DNA of 64,000 bases from an uncultured Pseudomonadales bacterium (GTDB lineage: Bacteria > Pseudomonadota > Gammaproteobacteria > Pseudomonadales > Pseudohongiellaceae), in NCBI GenBank assembly GCA_943789485.1, contig CALSUH010000022.1, positions 1 through 64,000 on the forward strand, written 5' to 3'. The first letter of the stretch is position 1; each line of letters opens with the position of its first letter. The translations under genes and the position numbers were made by a program. Below are positions 27,157-38,465 of this stretch, in pieces. Under the pieces are notes generated by a model that did no database searches, was not told the DNA's origin, and was given only the letters and a program-made list of their open reading frames with translations.

Positions 27157-28131
27157 ATGAAGTTGCATCAACTTCGATATATCTGGGAGGTCGCGAAGCA
27201 AGGCTTAAACGTTTCTCAGGCGGCCGCTCACCTTTACAGCTCACAACCAGGTATTAGCAAACAAATCAGATTGTTAGAAGAAGAGCTGGGCCTACAGATA
27301 TTTACTCGTCGTGGGAAGCATCTTGTTGAAATTACGCCAGCCGGACTAGAGATACTGGAGACAAGTGGGGAAATTTTGCAGCAGATAGAAAAGATACAGT
27401 CGCTAGCTCAGGAGCATAATGACGCGCACCGAGGAAGCCTATCGCTAGCAACCACCCATACTCAGTACCGCTACGTATTACCGCCCATTATCCGGCGCTT
27501 CATCGATAAGTATCCTGATGTCGCATTGCATATGCATCAGGGTACTCCGACCCAGATATCAGCCGCAGCGGTGAGCGCCGAAGCAGATTTTGCAATAGCG
27601 ACAGAGGCACTCGAGCTGTATACGGACCTGCACATGCTGCCTTGCTATCGCTGGAATCGATCGATTCTCGTGCCAAATAATCACCCACTACTTGAAGAAA
27701 GTGATATAACTCTCTATAAAATAGCAAGTTATCCTATAATCACCTACACGTTTGGCTTCACAGGCAGGTCCAAGCTTGATGAGGCGTTTGACGCACAAGG
27801 CTTGAAGCCACGGGTTGTGTTGACGGCAGCCGATGCTGATGTCATCAAAACCTATGTTCGGCTTGGCCTCGGCATTGGCATAGTGGCCAGTATGGCATTC
27901 GATGCAGAGATAGATAAGGATCTAGTGGTGCTGGATGCCAGCGGGCTGTTCGAGCCAAGTACCACCAAGATCGGCTTCCGTCGTAATAGTTACTTTCGTG
28001 GCTATATGTATGATTTTATTGAAATGTTTGCTCCACACCTCAACAGAGATTTGGTGCGCAGAAGCCTAGAAGCGAAGAGCATGGCTGAAGTGGATGAGTT
28101 AGTTGGGGATATAGAGCTACCCGTACTCTGA
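27157..28131 (+). CDS. cysB: LysR-family regulator CysB
   Basis: A 324-residue LysR-type regulator. The winged-helix domain (1-60, KLHQLRYIWEVAKQGLNVSQAAAHLYSSQPGISKQ) and effector domain (TTHTQYRYVLPPII, AIATEAL, GRSKLDEAF, VKTYVRLGLGIG-type blocks) match CysB rather than generic LysR proteins. CysB activates sulfate assimilation and binds N-acetylserine or thiosulfate. It faces cysH convergently, and a TauE/SafE gene diverges from it. In Pseudomonas, cysB likewise neighbours cysH, thrH and pabB. Confidence 0.94.
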   Translation: MKLHQLRYIWEVAKQGLNVSQAAAHLYSSQPGISKQIRLLEEELGLQIFTRRGKHLVEITPAGLEILETSGEILQQIEKIQSLAQEHNDAHRGSLSLATTHTQYRYVLPPIIRRFIDKYPDVALHMHQGTPTQISAAAVSAEADFAIATEALELYTDLHMLPCYRWNRSILVPNNHPLLEESDITLYKIASYPIITYTFGFTGRSKLDEAFDAQGLKPRVVLTAADADVIKTYVRLGLGIGIVASMAFDAEIDKDLVVLDASGLFEPSTTKIGFRRNSYFRGYMYDFIEMFAPHLNRDLVRRSLEAKSMAEVDELVGDIELPVL

Positions 28132-28163
28132 GGCTGCTGACTTAGCTTTGAAGCAGCTGCAGT

Positions 28164-28886
28164 CTAGTCCTCAATGTTGTTTCTGTGCAGGCCGCATTCC
28201 TTGATCGTGGCCTCTTCCCACCACCAGCGACCCTCTCGCTCATGTTGGTTCGGTCCTACTGCGCGAGTGCAGGGCTCACAGCCTATGCTGATAAAGCCCG
28301 CATCGTGTAATTTATTGTAGGGCACATCAAACAGGCGAATGTAATTCCAGACATCCTCAGAGCTCCAATTTGCCAGTGGGTTTATCTTAATAACTGGGTG
28401 CTCAGCGCTAGAGAAGCTTCTATCGAGCTGAACTACGGGCACATCCGACCTGGTTGGGCTTTGATCGCGTCTCTGGCCGGTAATCCAGGCATCTACCGTT
28501 GCCAGCTTGTTCCTTAGTGGCTCTAGCTTGCGGATGCGGCAGCACTCCTCGTGACCGTCCTCAAAGAAACTAAAGAGGCCCTTGTCTTGGATTAACTGAC
28601 CTAGTCGATCGGGGTCGGGGTGAAGTGTCTCAATAGGGAGCTCGTAATGCCTGCGGACGCTCTCAATGAATTCGTAGGTCTGAGGGTGCAGTCGCCCTGT
28701 ATCTAGAGTGAAGATTGCCGGCTTATCTATCAGCTTGGTCGCCATCGCTATTAAGGCTACGTCTTCAGCCCCGCTGAATGAAATGCACAGCTTAGGCCAC
28801 AACACGCTGACTTCCCGGATAATATCTTTAGGCTCGCTGTTGCTGAGTCGTATATTGAGTTCGTCTATCTCTTTTGCTGTGATCAT
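28164..28886 (-). CDS. cysH: phosphoadenylyl/adenylyl-sulfate reductase, 4Fe-4S APS type
   Basis: A 240-residue CysH. The N-terminal PP-loop is SFSGAEDVAL (36-45). It has the cysteine pair C115-C116 (ECCRIRKLEPL) and C203/C206 (GCEPCTR), which bind a [4Fe-4S] cluster in APS reductases, plus the catalytic C231 in ECGLH. The E. coli PAPS enzyme lacks the four cluster cysteines, so this enzyme most likely reduces adenylyl sulfate to sulfite directly. The start could also be the ATG at 28937, giving 17 extra residues; the shorter one fits the family N-terminus. It converges with cysB. Confidence 0.92.
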   Translation of the reverse strand: MITAKEIDELNIRLSNSEPKDIIREVSVLWPKLCISFSGAEDVALIAMATKLIDKPAIFTLDTGRLHPQTYEFIESVRRHYELPIETLHPDPDRLGQLIQDKGLFSFFEDGHEECCRIRKLEPLRNKLATVDAWITGQRRDQSPTRSDVPVVQLDRSFSSAEHPVIKINPLANWSSEDVWNYIRLFDVPYNKLHDAGFISIGCEPCTRAVGPNQHEREGRWWWEEATIKECGLHRNNIED

Positions 28887-29313
28887 TAGAGCCTTTGTGG
28901 CGGAGGGAGCTATTCCGAGAGTGGGCAGCGCGCACATTCTCGGCTATTTGGTGGCCTTGGTAAAGTGTGAGCGCAGACGATGCTTACCACCGGGAGAGTA
29001 AACTAATTGGCGAATTCTCATTGACGATGTGCCACGTGAAAAACTCTAAGTAAACTACAGTTTAGACAGTCAAAATGAATTTTCATATCAACTATTGATG
29101 TTTCTCGCGCCATTAAGTGAATACCCAGTAATTAGACAGCTACAGAGTCGCTTGCGCGCCTGTTCGGGCTTCGCGATTTCTGCTAGATTTACGCTGTTTC
29201 AAGTGACCGAGCAGCGGCGGCGGCCAAGCTCAGTAACAGTGCTGCGTAAGCCGCTGGTTTAGATGCCAATTAGCACGCACAATTGAATACCCAGAAAAGG
29301 AGAAGTGCACGTC
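28887..29313. other. cysH-thrH divergent intergenic region
   Basis: About 370-430 nt between the two divergent genes. It must carry both promoters, but I cannot assign convincing boxes. GGAG near 29300 is the probable ribosome binding site of thrH. Confidence 0.4.
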
Positions 29314-29940
29314 ATGGAAATCGCTTGCCTAGATTTAGAAGGAGTATTAGTGCCCGAGATATGGATCGGGTTTGCAGAGAAGACAGGTATCGATGAGTTG
29401 GCAGCAACTACCCGCGATATTCCCGATTATGACGTGTTAATGAAGCAGCGCCTGGCTATTCTCAACCAGCACGGCTTAGGACTTCCGGACATTCAGGAAG
29501 TCATCTCAACGATGGCACCAATGCCTGGGGCTAAAGAGTTTATAGATTGGTTAAAAGAGCGATTTCAGCTCATTATTTTGTCTGATACATTTTATGAATT
29601 TTCTCAACCTCTGATGCGCCAGCTCAACTTCCCAACGCTGTTCTGCCATAGACTGGTCGCGGATGAGAACGGCAGGATCGTGGATTACAAGCTCCGTCAG
29701 AAGGACCCCAAGCGCGAATCCGTTAAGGCATTGCATGAACTTAACTTTCGGGTGATCGCCTCCGGTGACTCTTACAATGATACGACCATGCTCGAAGAGG
29801 CGGATGCTGGCATCTTGTTCCGAGCGCCGTCTAATGTTATCAAGGAGTTTCCGCAATATCCTGCGGTTGCCAGCTACGAAGAGCTTAAGCGAGAATTCTG
29901 TGCTGCCAGCGAACGCGAACTAAGTGTAAAGGATTCCTAA
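29314..29940 (+). CDS. thrH: bifunctional phosphoserine phosphatase/homoserine phosphotransferase ThrH
   Basis: A 208-residue HAD-superfamily protein beginning MEIACLDLEGVLVPEIWIGF. Motif I is DLEG (D7-x-E9), the variant typical of ThrH rather than the DxD of SerB. LSDTFYEFSQPLMRQL and SGDSYNDTTML are motifs II and IV. The family dephosphorylates phosphoserine and can transfer the phosphate to homoserine, linking serine and threonine synthesis. The ATG at 29314 is preferred over the GTG at 29305, because the family starts here. It converges with pabB. Confidence 0.95.
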   Translation: MEIACLDLEGVLVPEIWIGFAEKTGIDELAATTRDIPDYDVLMKQRLAILNQHGLGLPDIQEVISTMAPMPGAKEFIDWLKERFQLIILSDTFYEFSQPLMRQLNFPTLFCHRLVADENGRIVDYKLRQKDPKRESVKALHELNFRVIASGDSYNDTTMLEEADAGILFRAPSNVIKEFPQYPAVASYEELKREFCAASERELSVKDS

Positions 29941-29963
29941 GCCTAATTTACAGCATAAAATTA

Positions 29964-31355
29964 TTACTGTAATGCACTGAAAATATTGTCTATTTTGTCG
30001 AAGCATTCCTGGTATTCCTGCTCGCATTCGGAGTCAGCTACGATGCCTCCTCCAGCCCAACAGCTGAGTACACCTGATTCCCACAACAGACTGCGGATGG
30101 TGATACTGCTATCGAAGCTGCCATCTGCCCCCAGATAGAACACCGTTCCACAGTAAACACGCCGCGCATCATGCTCCACGCTCTGGATGATCTCCATAGC
30201 GGCTATTTTTGGGGCACCGGTAATAGAGCCTCCTGGATAACAACTTAAGAGCAGATCTAGTGCATCTTTGCCCGGCAGCAATCTGCCGGTAACATCGCTT
30301 ACCATGTGATGCACATTGCTGAAGCTCTCTATAGTAAATAACTGATTTACTTTAATACTACCGATTTCACAAATACGCCCTAGGTCGTTTCTTAGCAGGT
30401 CTACGATCATTAGATTCTCTGCTCGGTCTTTTTCGCTAGCGGCCAATTCTCGTGCAAGGCGTCTATCCTCATCCACTGACTCGCCTCTGGGCCGCGTCCC
30501 TTTCACCGGCTGCGTTAGGACAGTGCCTTCGTCTAGGCTAACAAAGCGCTCTGGTGACAAGCTCAATAGCGCGCCGCTGCTCCAGTGTATATACGCAGAG
30601 AAGGGGGCCGTGGTGGCGCGGCGCAGTTTTAGATACGCTGCTAGGGGCTCTCCGCGCACACTCGCCGTGAAGCTCTGGGTTAAGTTGACCTGATAACAAT
30701 CTCCGCGCTCGATTCGAGACTTTATCGCCGCGAACGCATGCTGATACTCTGAATAGCTGGTTCCGTTGGCGAACGGGGATTCAAGGAAGAACTTAGCAGG
30801 CTCAGCAGCAGCCGTTCTATGCAGCGACTGCTCAATGGAGGCTAACACCTGGTTGATAGCGGTAGCAGGGCAACTCGGGTGCATCCTTAACTCGCAGCTT
30901 CTTTTCTCGTGATCGAGAACAAGGGTCCACAGATAAATGCCGACGAATGCATCGATGATCGTGAAGTCAGCTTTGCCTATCAAGGTAGGGTAGCCGAGAT
31001 AGACGATGACCGTGCCGGCATGTTCTAGCTTTAGCTGCTGCCTATCTGCAGCCTGTTGTTTCTGTAGCCTAGGTGACGGTAAAAAACGCTCTTTTACGGC
31101 TCTGATATAACTCAGAAATTCAGTGCTGTTGGTGGAGCTACCGACGAACTCTGTCACGTTGTCAGAGCAAGAAAGGACGCCGTTTTCGACCTTTACATGG
31201 GCGGCGGGTGCTGCGGCCAGGATGTCCAGCTTCCCGTTGCTGCCTCGATGGTTCGCGCTGTCGAGAAATGCGGGCATGCCAAATCCATTGAGCGCGCGCA
31301 TATAGGGCTCGCTGTCATCGTAGTAAGGCAGGGGTCGGGTGTTTGTGTAAGGCAT
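29964..31355 (-). CDS. pabB: aminodeoxychorismate synthase component I
   Basis: A 463-residue chorismate-binding enzyme. The C-terminal two thirds contain QVNLTQSFTA, the active-site KGTRPRG lysine region, ASEKDRAENLMIVDLLRNDLGRI, HHMVSDV, and PGGSITGAPK. Together with the N-terminal anthranilate synthase-like domain this is PabB, which makes 4-amino-4-deoxychorismate for folate with the PabA glutaminase. Isochorismate and anthranilate synthases share the fold, but PLPYYDDSEPYMRAL at the N-terminus is PabB-like. The ATG at 31355 is chosen over a TTG at 31376. It follows roxA on the same strand with a short gap. Confidence 0.93.
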   Translation of the reverse strand: MPYTNTRPLPYYDDSEPYMRALNGFGMPAFLDSANHRGSNGKLDILAAAPAAHVKVENGVLSCSDNVTEFVGSSTNSTEFLSYIRAVKERFLPSPRLQKQQAADRQQLKLEHAGTVIVYLGYPTLIGKADFTIIDAFVGIYLWTLVLDHEKRSCELRMHPSCPATAINQVLASIEQSLHRTAAAEPAKFFLESPFANGTSYSEYQHAFAAIKSRIERGDCYQVNLTQSFTASVRGEPLAAYLKLRRATTAPFSAYIHWSSGALLSLSPERFVSLDEGTVLTQPVKGTRPRGESVDEDRRLARELAASEKDRAENLMIVDLLRNDLGRICEIGSIKVNQLFTIESFSNVHHMVSDVTGRLLPGKDALDLLLSCYPGGSITGAPKIAAMEIIQSVEHDARRVYCGTVFYLGADGSFDSSITIRSLLWESGVLSCWAGGGIVADSECEQEYQECFDKIDNIFSALQ

Positions 31356-31385
31356 AGGGTGCGCTTGCGGCCGCAAGGTTAAGAA

Positions 31386-32548
31386 TTAATCAGCAGCCAG
31401 AAGACTTCCTTGATTTAACAGCTGGCGCAGTAGTTCCGTTATCTCGGGGTCTACTAGTAAGTCGTTGGAGCTGCCAGGTACGATTTTTGGCGCCTCGCAG
31501 AACGCGACAATATTCGAAAGCTGTTTCATTGAGAAGCTAACCATAGCGCCATCAACGAATAGTAATACGCAGTCCTTGACAGCAGATTCCATGAATGCGA
31601 ACCGAGAGCTGGGGTTCTTCATCAGTTGCACCCCATCGCTCAATAGGGCAGCAAAATCTTGAGGGGAAAGTTCGTCATCTAAGGGTTGAATGAGTTCGGG
31701 ATATTTTGGTTGGCTGACATAACAGCCGAACCAGCCGGCAAATTCTTGTTTCTGGGCAAGTCGTTCTGTGAGTTGGCGATAACTGGCATCTAGCAACTCC
31801 GGCTTGATCTCTGCGCTTCGCAGCCCAGCCTGCGCCTTACTGTCTTCATAGCGCTGTGCCGGATCTTGGTCTTTGATGATGAAATCACTGAAACCTTCTA
31901 TCATTTCAGCCATAGAGGGTGCGCGAAATCCGATGGAGTAGCAGAGGCTGTCGCTGGTGGCCGTGCCCCAGTGAGCGAACCGCGGAGGAATATACAGCGC
32001 ATCACCAGTGCTTAGATTGAATTCCATTGTGGATTTAAAGTTCTGCAGAAGGCTCAATTCCTCGCCAGGAACAAGCTCGGCATTGACGTCACAGCGATCG
32101 CCGACCTTCCAGTTACGCTCACCCTGGCCCTGTAGAAGAAAGACGTCATAATAATCGTAATGAGGCCCTACGCTTCCACCTTGGGCAGCGAAGGAAACCA
32201 TGATGTCATCGATGCGCCAGCTAGGAAGGAAATTGAAAAGTGTTTTTATATCGGCGACGTCTTCAACCCATTGATCTACAGCTTGCACCAGCAGAGTCCA
32301 GTTCGATTGAGGAAGTTGTGTGAAGGCAGATTCTTTGAATGGGCCATGACGAAGCAGCCATTTCCCTGGCTCGGTTTCAGTGACTAGACGGCTTTCAACA
32401 AGCTCTTCGCAGGCGAGTCCTGCCAGTTCCTCGGGTGCCAGCGAATCACTAAAGTTAGGTATAAACTTCGACAATAGCACTGGTTTCTTCTGCCAGTACT
32501 GTGCTAGAAATTCTACGCTATCGAAAGCCGCGTTTAGTTGTCGTTTGC

Positions 32549-32552
<4 letters not shown>
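31386..32552 (-). CDS. roxA: ribosomal protein uL16 arginine 3-hydroxylase RoxA
   Basis: A 388-residue JmjC/cupin 2-oxoglutarate- and Fe(II)-dependent oxygenase. The iron-binding triad is H131-x-D133 (VGPHYDYYDVFLLQ) and H194 (PPRFAHWG). Length and the C-terminal winged-helix region match YcfD/RoxA, which hydroxylates an arginine of ribosomal protein L16. The start is TTG at 32552, in an overlap with the probable true stop of purB (TTGA), suggesting coupled translation. E. coli has the same gene close to purB-hflD-mnmA. Confidence 0.92.
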
Positions 32553-34004
<1,452 letters not shown>

Positions 34005-34029
34005 TTAGCGCCCATTTGTACTCAGCATT

Positions 34030-34731
34030 CTAGATTGATGCCAGTAGGCGCCGCCTGAGTGTGCTTGCCGTTTCTTGCACTCGCTTTCTGTAGACGATGA
34101 GTCGCCAGCGCCGTCCTCCGAGTTGATGCCACAGCACCGCCGATCTAATGCCCGCCAATAGCAGCGAGCGAACACGGGTTGCTACATAATTGTTCTGCAG
34201 ATAGTCCACCTGTCCTTGCACCTGAATGCGGTGGTCCAGCGTACTAATTGTATCTTGATACAACGCCGCAAGCTGTTCGAATGTTTGTTCTTGGCGTAAT
34301 TGTCCTTCGGTTTTTTCCGCGTCTTCCATACGCCAGGGTGTTGCATTCTCGGGAATTAACAGCAACGGTTGAATCGGCTGCAACCCATTTCGGATAGTGG
34401 TTTGCATGATGGGACTAGCATCTAGTTTATTTCTTAGTAGTAGCATCCCTAATGTGTAACGCACGACACTGGCATTTTCTGGTGAGCGAACCTGAGTGAA
34501 CATGTCATTCAGGGTGCGCAGACCTAGATTTAAATGCCCCAGATTAGGGTACACATCAGCCTCTGAGCTTGGGTTGAGTGCGAGCAGGGGGTTCACGCTG
34601 GCAATTAACTCAGTCTGCGAGGCATTGCCGTGTGCGGCAAGCTTGGCAACCAGAGCTGCCGACTGCGCGACCGCGGCTAGTGCTATAACCTGCCATTCCC
34701 AGCGCGTCAGTTCAGCGACAGAATTGTTCAA
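34030..34731 (-). CDS. hflD: high frequency lysogenization protein HflD homolog
   Basis: A 233-residue helical protein ([21 protein letters not shown] at the N-terminus, [11 protein letters not shown] in the middle) of the HflD family, a peripheral inner-membrane protein that interferes with phage CII in E. coli. The start is TTG at 34731 with GGGAGGAG six bases upstream. It overlaps the last 20 bases of mnmA, so the two are translationally coupled. The gene order mnmA-hflD-purB is the same as in E. coli. Confidence 0.9.
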   Translation of the reverse strand: MNNSVAELTRWEWQVIALAAVAQSAALVAKLAAHGNASQTELIASVNPLLALNPSSEADVYPNLGHLNLGLRTLNDMFTQVRSPENASVVRYTLGMLLLRNKLDASPIMQTTIRNGLQPIQPLLLIPENATPWRMEDAEKTEGQLRQEQTFEQLAALYQDTISTLDHRIQVQGQVDYLQNNYVATRVRSLLLAGIRSAVLWHQLGGRRWRLIVYRKRVQETASTLRRRLLASI

Positions 34732-35827
34732 TTATTGCTCCTCCCAGACAGCGTTCATCTTGATAAAACACAACATACTGTCCCGGTGTCACCGCGCGCT
34801 GTGGTTTAGTGAAATCTACCTGAAGCTGCCCGTCTTCAAGCATGCTTAGCTGGCACTGCTGATCGATCTGGCGGTAGCGGATTTTGGCAGTACAATTGAG
34901 AGGCATGTTCTGAGGCGCTGCATTTACCCAGGCCGGCTTGCTCGCAAGTAAACGGCTAGAGAATAGCATTTTATGGTCCGAACCTTGAGCGACCAGTAAA
35001 ACGTTTCTCTCCAGGTCCTTGTCTACAACATACCAGGGTGCCTCGTCATGATCAGTTAATCCGCCAATACCGAGGCCTTGACGCTGCCCGTAGGTATAGA
35101 ACATCAAGCCCGAGTGCTTGCCAATGCCTTCGCCCTCTACAGTCTCGATAATTCCCGGCTGAGCGGGAAGATATTTCTCTAAAAAATCTTTGAACTTACG
35201 CTCGCCGATGAAGCAAATACCCGTGCTGTCTTTCTTGTCATGGGTGCTCAATCCTAAGCGCGATGCAATCGCGCGTACTTCAGGTTTATCTAGCTCTCCA
35301 ACAGGAAAGAGACTTTTCTCAAGGCAGCTATCGCCTACTTCGCAAAGGAAATAGCTCTGATCCTTGTTATTGTCCAAGCCTTTGAGTAGGAACGTCTCAG
35401 CATCTACCGTATGCTTTCTGACGTAGTGTCCAGTCGCGATAAAATCAGCGCCAAGTTCTTCTGCATACTCGAGAAATGCTTTGAATTTTATCTCACGATT
35501 GCAAAGTACGTCTGGGTTAGGTGTCCGGCCCGCGGAATACTCTTTGAGAAAGTGTTCGAACACATTGTCCCAATACTCGGCTGCGAAATTAGCGCTATGT
35601 AGATTTATGCCTAGGCTGTCGCAGACGGATTGCGCATCGGCTAAGTCTTCCTTGGCAGTGCAGTAATCCGTGCCATCGTCTTCATCCCAATTCTTCATGA
35701 ACAGGCCTTCTACCTGATATCCTTGCTTTATAAGCAGATAGGCAGCGACGGAAGAATCGACGCCACCGGACATGCCAACAATTACCTTGTTGTCACTGAG
35801 CCCATTCTGTTCTGTAGTATTTGTCAT
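34712..35827 (-). CDS. mnmA: tRNA-specific 2-thiouridylase MnmA
   Basis: A 371-residue enzyme that puts sulfur on U34 of Glu, Gln and Lys tRNAs. The PP-loop [12 protein letters not shown] lies near the N-terminus. The catalytic cysteines are in [14 protein letters not shown] and in [12 protein letters not shown], and [13 protein letters not shown] and [13 protein letters not shown] blocks follow. An in-frame extension to 35986 exists, but it overlaps nudJ and has no family similarity, so the ATG at 35827 is used. The sulfur donor relay TusDCB-TusE is encoded at 51.0-52.4 kb of this window. Confidence 0.96.
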   Translation of the reverse strand: MTNTTEQNGLSDNKVIVGMSGGVDSSVAAYLLIKQGYQVEGLFMKNWDEDDGTDYCTAKEDLADAQSVCDSLGINLHSANFAAEYWDNVFEHFLKEYSAGRTPNPDVLCNREIKFKAFLEYAEELGADFIATGHYVRKHTVDAETFLLKGLDNNKDQSYFLCEVGDSCLEKSLFPVGELDKPEVRAIASRLGLSTHDKKDSTGICFIGERKFKDFLEKYLPAQPGIIETVEGEGIGKHSGLMFYTYGQRQGLGIGGLTDHDEAPWYVVDKDLERNVLLVAQGSDHKMLFSSRLLASKPAWVNAAPQNMPLNCTAKIRYRQIDQQCQLSMLEDGQLQVDFTKPQRAVTPGQYVVFYQDERCLGGAIIEQFCR

Positions 35828-35847
35828 GATTTCTCTAGCTGCAATTC

Positions 35848-36306
35848 TTAATTCCTCTGCGTGCTTGGTACTACGATCAAGCTCAGGGAGTAGCTGACAC
35901 CCTTCAGATAGTCGCGAATCACCTCGAGTACGAGTGGGCTGCGCATCTGCGTCTCGCGTTGCTCCAATTCCTCCAGAGAAACCCATGTGGCCTCAAAGAT
36001 GCCCTCGGCCAGGTCTAGCTCTGTCCTCGGCTCCATCGCCTTGGCGATGAAACAGTGACGTATATAGGTGATGCCATTATCAGGAGAGGTAGTTTGGTAG
36101 ATTCCCAGCAATTGCTCTAGATTGACCCGCCAGCCAGTTTCTTCAAGGGTTTCTCTAATCGCCGCATCAAGCAGTGATTCATTTAATTCAACATGTCCAG
36201 CCGGCTGATTATAAACGAGTCGGCCTGCGAAATTCTCTTTTACCATCAAAAATTTTCCTTCGCGCTCCACAACGGTGGCGACGGTTATATGGGGAAGCTG
36301 ATGCAT
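35848..36306 (-). CDS. nudJ: Nudix hydrolase NudJ
   Basis: A 152-residue Nudix protein. The complete Nudix box is at about residues 37-59, [20 protein letters not shown] followed by TGW, and its REtxEE core binds Mg. [19 protein letters not shown] at the N-terminus and the place directly upstream of mnmA identify NudJ, a phosphatase on HMP-pyrophosphate and nucleotide substrates. The gap to mnmA is 20 nt, so they form one transcription unit. Confidence 0.9.
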   Translation of the reverse strand: MHQLPHITVATVVEREGKFLMVKENFAGRLVYNQPAGHVELNESLLDAAIRETLEETGWRVNLEQLLGIYQTTSPDNGITYIRHCFIAKAMEPRTELDLAEGIFEATWVSLEELEQRETQMRSPLVLEVIRDYLKGVSYSLSLIVVPSTQRN

Positions 36307-36484
36307 GTCGAAACAGTCCTGAGTAGCAATTCGGGATGATTTAGAAGATGGGGAGCAATGCTAGCTGTTAAAAGCCTTCTCGATCAATGGGCTAACTAGC
36401 TAAAATCAAAAACTGTCTCAGTTTTGCCCTTTAGCTCGCTCGCAGAAACGTGGATAATAGTCTCTTAGATAACGGTTAGAGACT

Positions 36485-36970
36485 ATGAGCAAGCTTACGC
36501 ACCTAGATAGTAAAGGCAACGCCAAGATGGTGGATGTCACAGAGAAACAGTCCACCCACCGCGTGGCCACTGCTAGCGGTAGAGTGCGTATGAATAGCGA
36601 GACTTTAAAGCTGATTGCCGAGGGAGGTCACACGAAGGGCGATGTTATCGCTATAGCTCGAATAGCCGGTATTCAGGCTGCTAAGAGCTGTTCGCAGTTG
36701 ATCCCGCTGTGTCATCCGCTGATGCTCACTTCGATAAATGTGGCTCTGGACTTAGATATGCAGCAGAACAGCGTTTTGATCAATGCGGCGTGCAAGGTTA
36801 ACGGCCAAACAGGTGTGGAGATGGAGGCATTAACGGCTGTTTCGGTAGCCGCGTTGACCATCTATGATATGTGCAAGGCCGTAGACAAGAACATGGTCAT
36901 TGAGGGTATCTGCCTTGATGAGAAGCTCGGTGGCAAGAGCGGGCACTACCAACGATCAGAGTCTGCCTAG
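36485..36970 (+). CDS. moaC: cyclic pyranopterin monophosphate synthase MoaC
   Basis: A 161-residue MoaC. Identifying blocks are [62 protein letters not shown] and LGGKSGHY, including the lysine/aspartate pair of the active site. It converts the MoaA product to cPMP, an early step of molybdenum cofactor synthesis. It leads the tight moaC-moaD-moaE unit. MoaA is not in the window. Confidence 0.96.
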   Translation: MSKLTHLDSKGNAKMVDVTEKQSTHRVATASGRVRMNSETLKLIAEGGHTKGDVIAIARIAGIQAAKSCSQLIPLCHPLMLTSINVALDLDMQQNSVLINAACKVNGQTGVEMEALTAVSVAALTIYDMCKAVDKNMVIEGICLDEKLGGKSGHYQRSESA

Positions 36971-36980
36971 GAAGGAAGCT

Positions 36981-37250
36981 ATGCTAAGCATTCAATATTT
37001 TGCCAGTATCAGAGAAGCCCTCGACAGAAACTCGGAACAGCTCGAGTTGCCTCCGGATGTGACTTCGGTCCAGATGCTAATCGATCACCTACTAATCGCT
37101 AATCCCCATTTCGAAGCGGTTTTTAGCGAGAGTAGTCGCGGTAAAGGCAGCAAAGTCCTCGTGGCTGTAAATCAAACTATCGTGGCCCGCAATCATCGGC
37201 TTAGCGAGCACGACGAAGTGGCATTCTTTCCGCCGATGACTGGAGGCTAG
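36981..37250 (+). CDS. moaD: molybdopterin synthase sulfur carrier subunit MoaD
   Basis: An 89-residue beta-grasp protein ending in the required Gly-Gly (PPMTGG), whose C-terminus becomes a thiocarboxylate. The start is the ATG at 36981 with GGAAG just upstream, 10 nt after moaC; a longer frame from 36900 overlaps moaC and has no family similarity. It partners MoaE, encoded 7 nt downstream. Confidence 0.94.
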   Translation: MLSIQYFASIREALDRNSEQLELPPDVTSVQMLIDHLLIANPHFEAVFSESSRGKGSKVLVAVNQTIVARNHRLSEHDEVAFFPPMTGG

Positions 37251-37257
37251 GCATATA

Positions 37258-37722
37258 ATGATTAGCATCCAAAATGAAGATTTTTCGCTAGGTGATGAGT
37301 ACGCTGCTATTCGCCGCCGGGCCGGTGATGCCGGTGCGATAGTTACCTTTACAGGCCTAGTCCGAGAGGTTTACGGCGATGGCAGTACTGCTGGCGCTGT
37401 GCAATCACTGACCCTGGAACATTATCCTGGCATGACTGAGAAGTGCTTGAAAGATATTCAGCAGAAGGCGGAGCAAAGATGGCCTCTGTTGGCTACAAGG
37501 ATTATCCACAGAGTGGGTGAGCTCACTAGTCATGACCAGATAGTGCTAGTGGCAACGGCGAGCGCGCATCGCCACGCCGCCTTTGAGTCTGCCGAGTTCA
37601 TCATGGACTATCTAAAGAGCGAAGCGCCATTCTGGAAGAAGCAGAAATCTGAACAGGGGAGTAGCTGGATCAAATCTCGGGATACCGATAAGGCAGCGCT
37701 GGATCGCTGGCAGAAACCTTAG
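37258..37722 (+). CDS. moaE: molybdopterin synthase catalytic subunit MoaE
   Basis: A 154-residue MoaE. VTFTGLVREV near the N-terminus, LEHYPGMTEK, RIIHRVGEL, VATASAHRHAAFESAEFIMDYLKSEAPFWKK carry the conserved active-site lysine and arginine positions. It transfers sulfur from MoaD to cPMP to form molybdopterin. It is the last gene of the moaCDE unit and converges with rluE, with 27 nt between the stops. Confidence 0.95.
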   Translation: MISIQNEDFSLGDEYAAIRRRAGDAGAIVTFTGLVREVYGDGSTAGAVQSLTLEHYPGMTEKCLKDIQQKAEQRWPLLATRIIHRVGELTSHDQIVLVATASAHRHAAFESAEFIMDYLKSEAPFWKKQKSEQGSSWIKSRDTDKAALDRWQKP

Positions 37723-37749
37723 GGTTGATCAAACCTAGGCCGCACCGTT

Positions 37750-38289
37750 TTATACCTCTAAAAGCTTAGACTCTCCAGGCTGTAACTCTCCCAGCCCCCA
37801 CTCGTCAATCTTTGTACGGATAAGTCGCAGCGTAGGAAAGCCAGTTGCTGCCGTCATTCGCCGTACCTGTCGATTGCGACCCTCACTTATCGACAGCTCC
37901 AGCCAACTCGTAGGAATCAGCTTGCGCTCTCTGATTGGCGGATCTCTATTCCAAATTTGTGGCTTATCGATTAGGCTTGCCTTTGCAGGCCGCGTGGGCC
38001 CGTCCTTCAGAGCAACTCCATGGCGCAGGGCCTCCAACGCTCGCTCGGTGAGCTGCCCTTCGACTTGCACCAGGTAAGTCTTAAATTTGCCGTACTTAGG
38101 ATTGCTGATTTTTTGCTGTAACTTGCCATCGTCAGTAAGAATCAGCAGGCCTTCAGAATCCTTATCGAGTCTGCCCGCCGGGTAGAAACCATTATGATTG
38201 ATGTATTCCGCGAGTACGCGATGGGGCGGCTCAGAGGTGAATTGAGATAAGACTGCGAAGGGCTTATTGAACAGCAAAATTTGGGGCAT
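37750..38289 (-). CDS. rluE: 23S rRNA pseudouridine synthase RluE
   Basis: A 179-residue RsuA-family pseudouridine synthase without an S4 domain. The catalytic aspartate is in YPAGRLDKDSEGLLILTDDG. KTYLVQVEG, RPAKASL, SEGRNRQVRRMTAATG and LRLIR follow. RluE modifies U2457 of 23S rRNA in E. coli. Nearness to nudJ-mnmA-hflD-purB is as in E. coli, but here the moaCDE unit on the other strand is inserted between. Confidence 0.93.
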   Translation of the reverse strand: MPQILLFNKPFAVLSQFTSEPPHRVLAEYINHNGFYPAGRLDKDSEGLLILTDDGKLQQKISNPKYGKFKTYLVQVEGQLTERALEALRHGVALKDGPTRPAKASLIDKPQIWNRDPPIRERKLIPTSWLELSISEGRNRQVRRMTAATGFPTLRLIRTKIDEWGLGELQPGESKLLEV

Positions 38290-38465
38290 GCAGCTTATAT
38301 CGGTACAGCAGCGGGAGGCTAAAGTGAGGTAGAGCTATTACTTTTCAGCGCCCTATGACTCTGGAGTTATAGCAGGAAGCACGAAACGACTACCACCCCA
38401 AAATAGCCACTATCGCAGCAGTCTTTTAGTGGGCGGGGGTGAAGCCCAAGGCACCATTTCGGCAT

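Noticed and set aside
35828..35986. N-terminal extension of MnmA
   Set aside because: It overlaps nudJ and lacks similarity to MnmA. The ATG at 35827 gives the normal protein.
37721..37740. Short inverted repeat between moaE and rluE as a terminator
   Set aside because: The stem is only 5-6 bp and there is no T-run.
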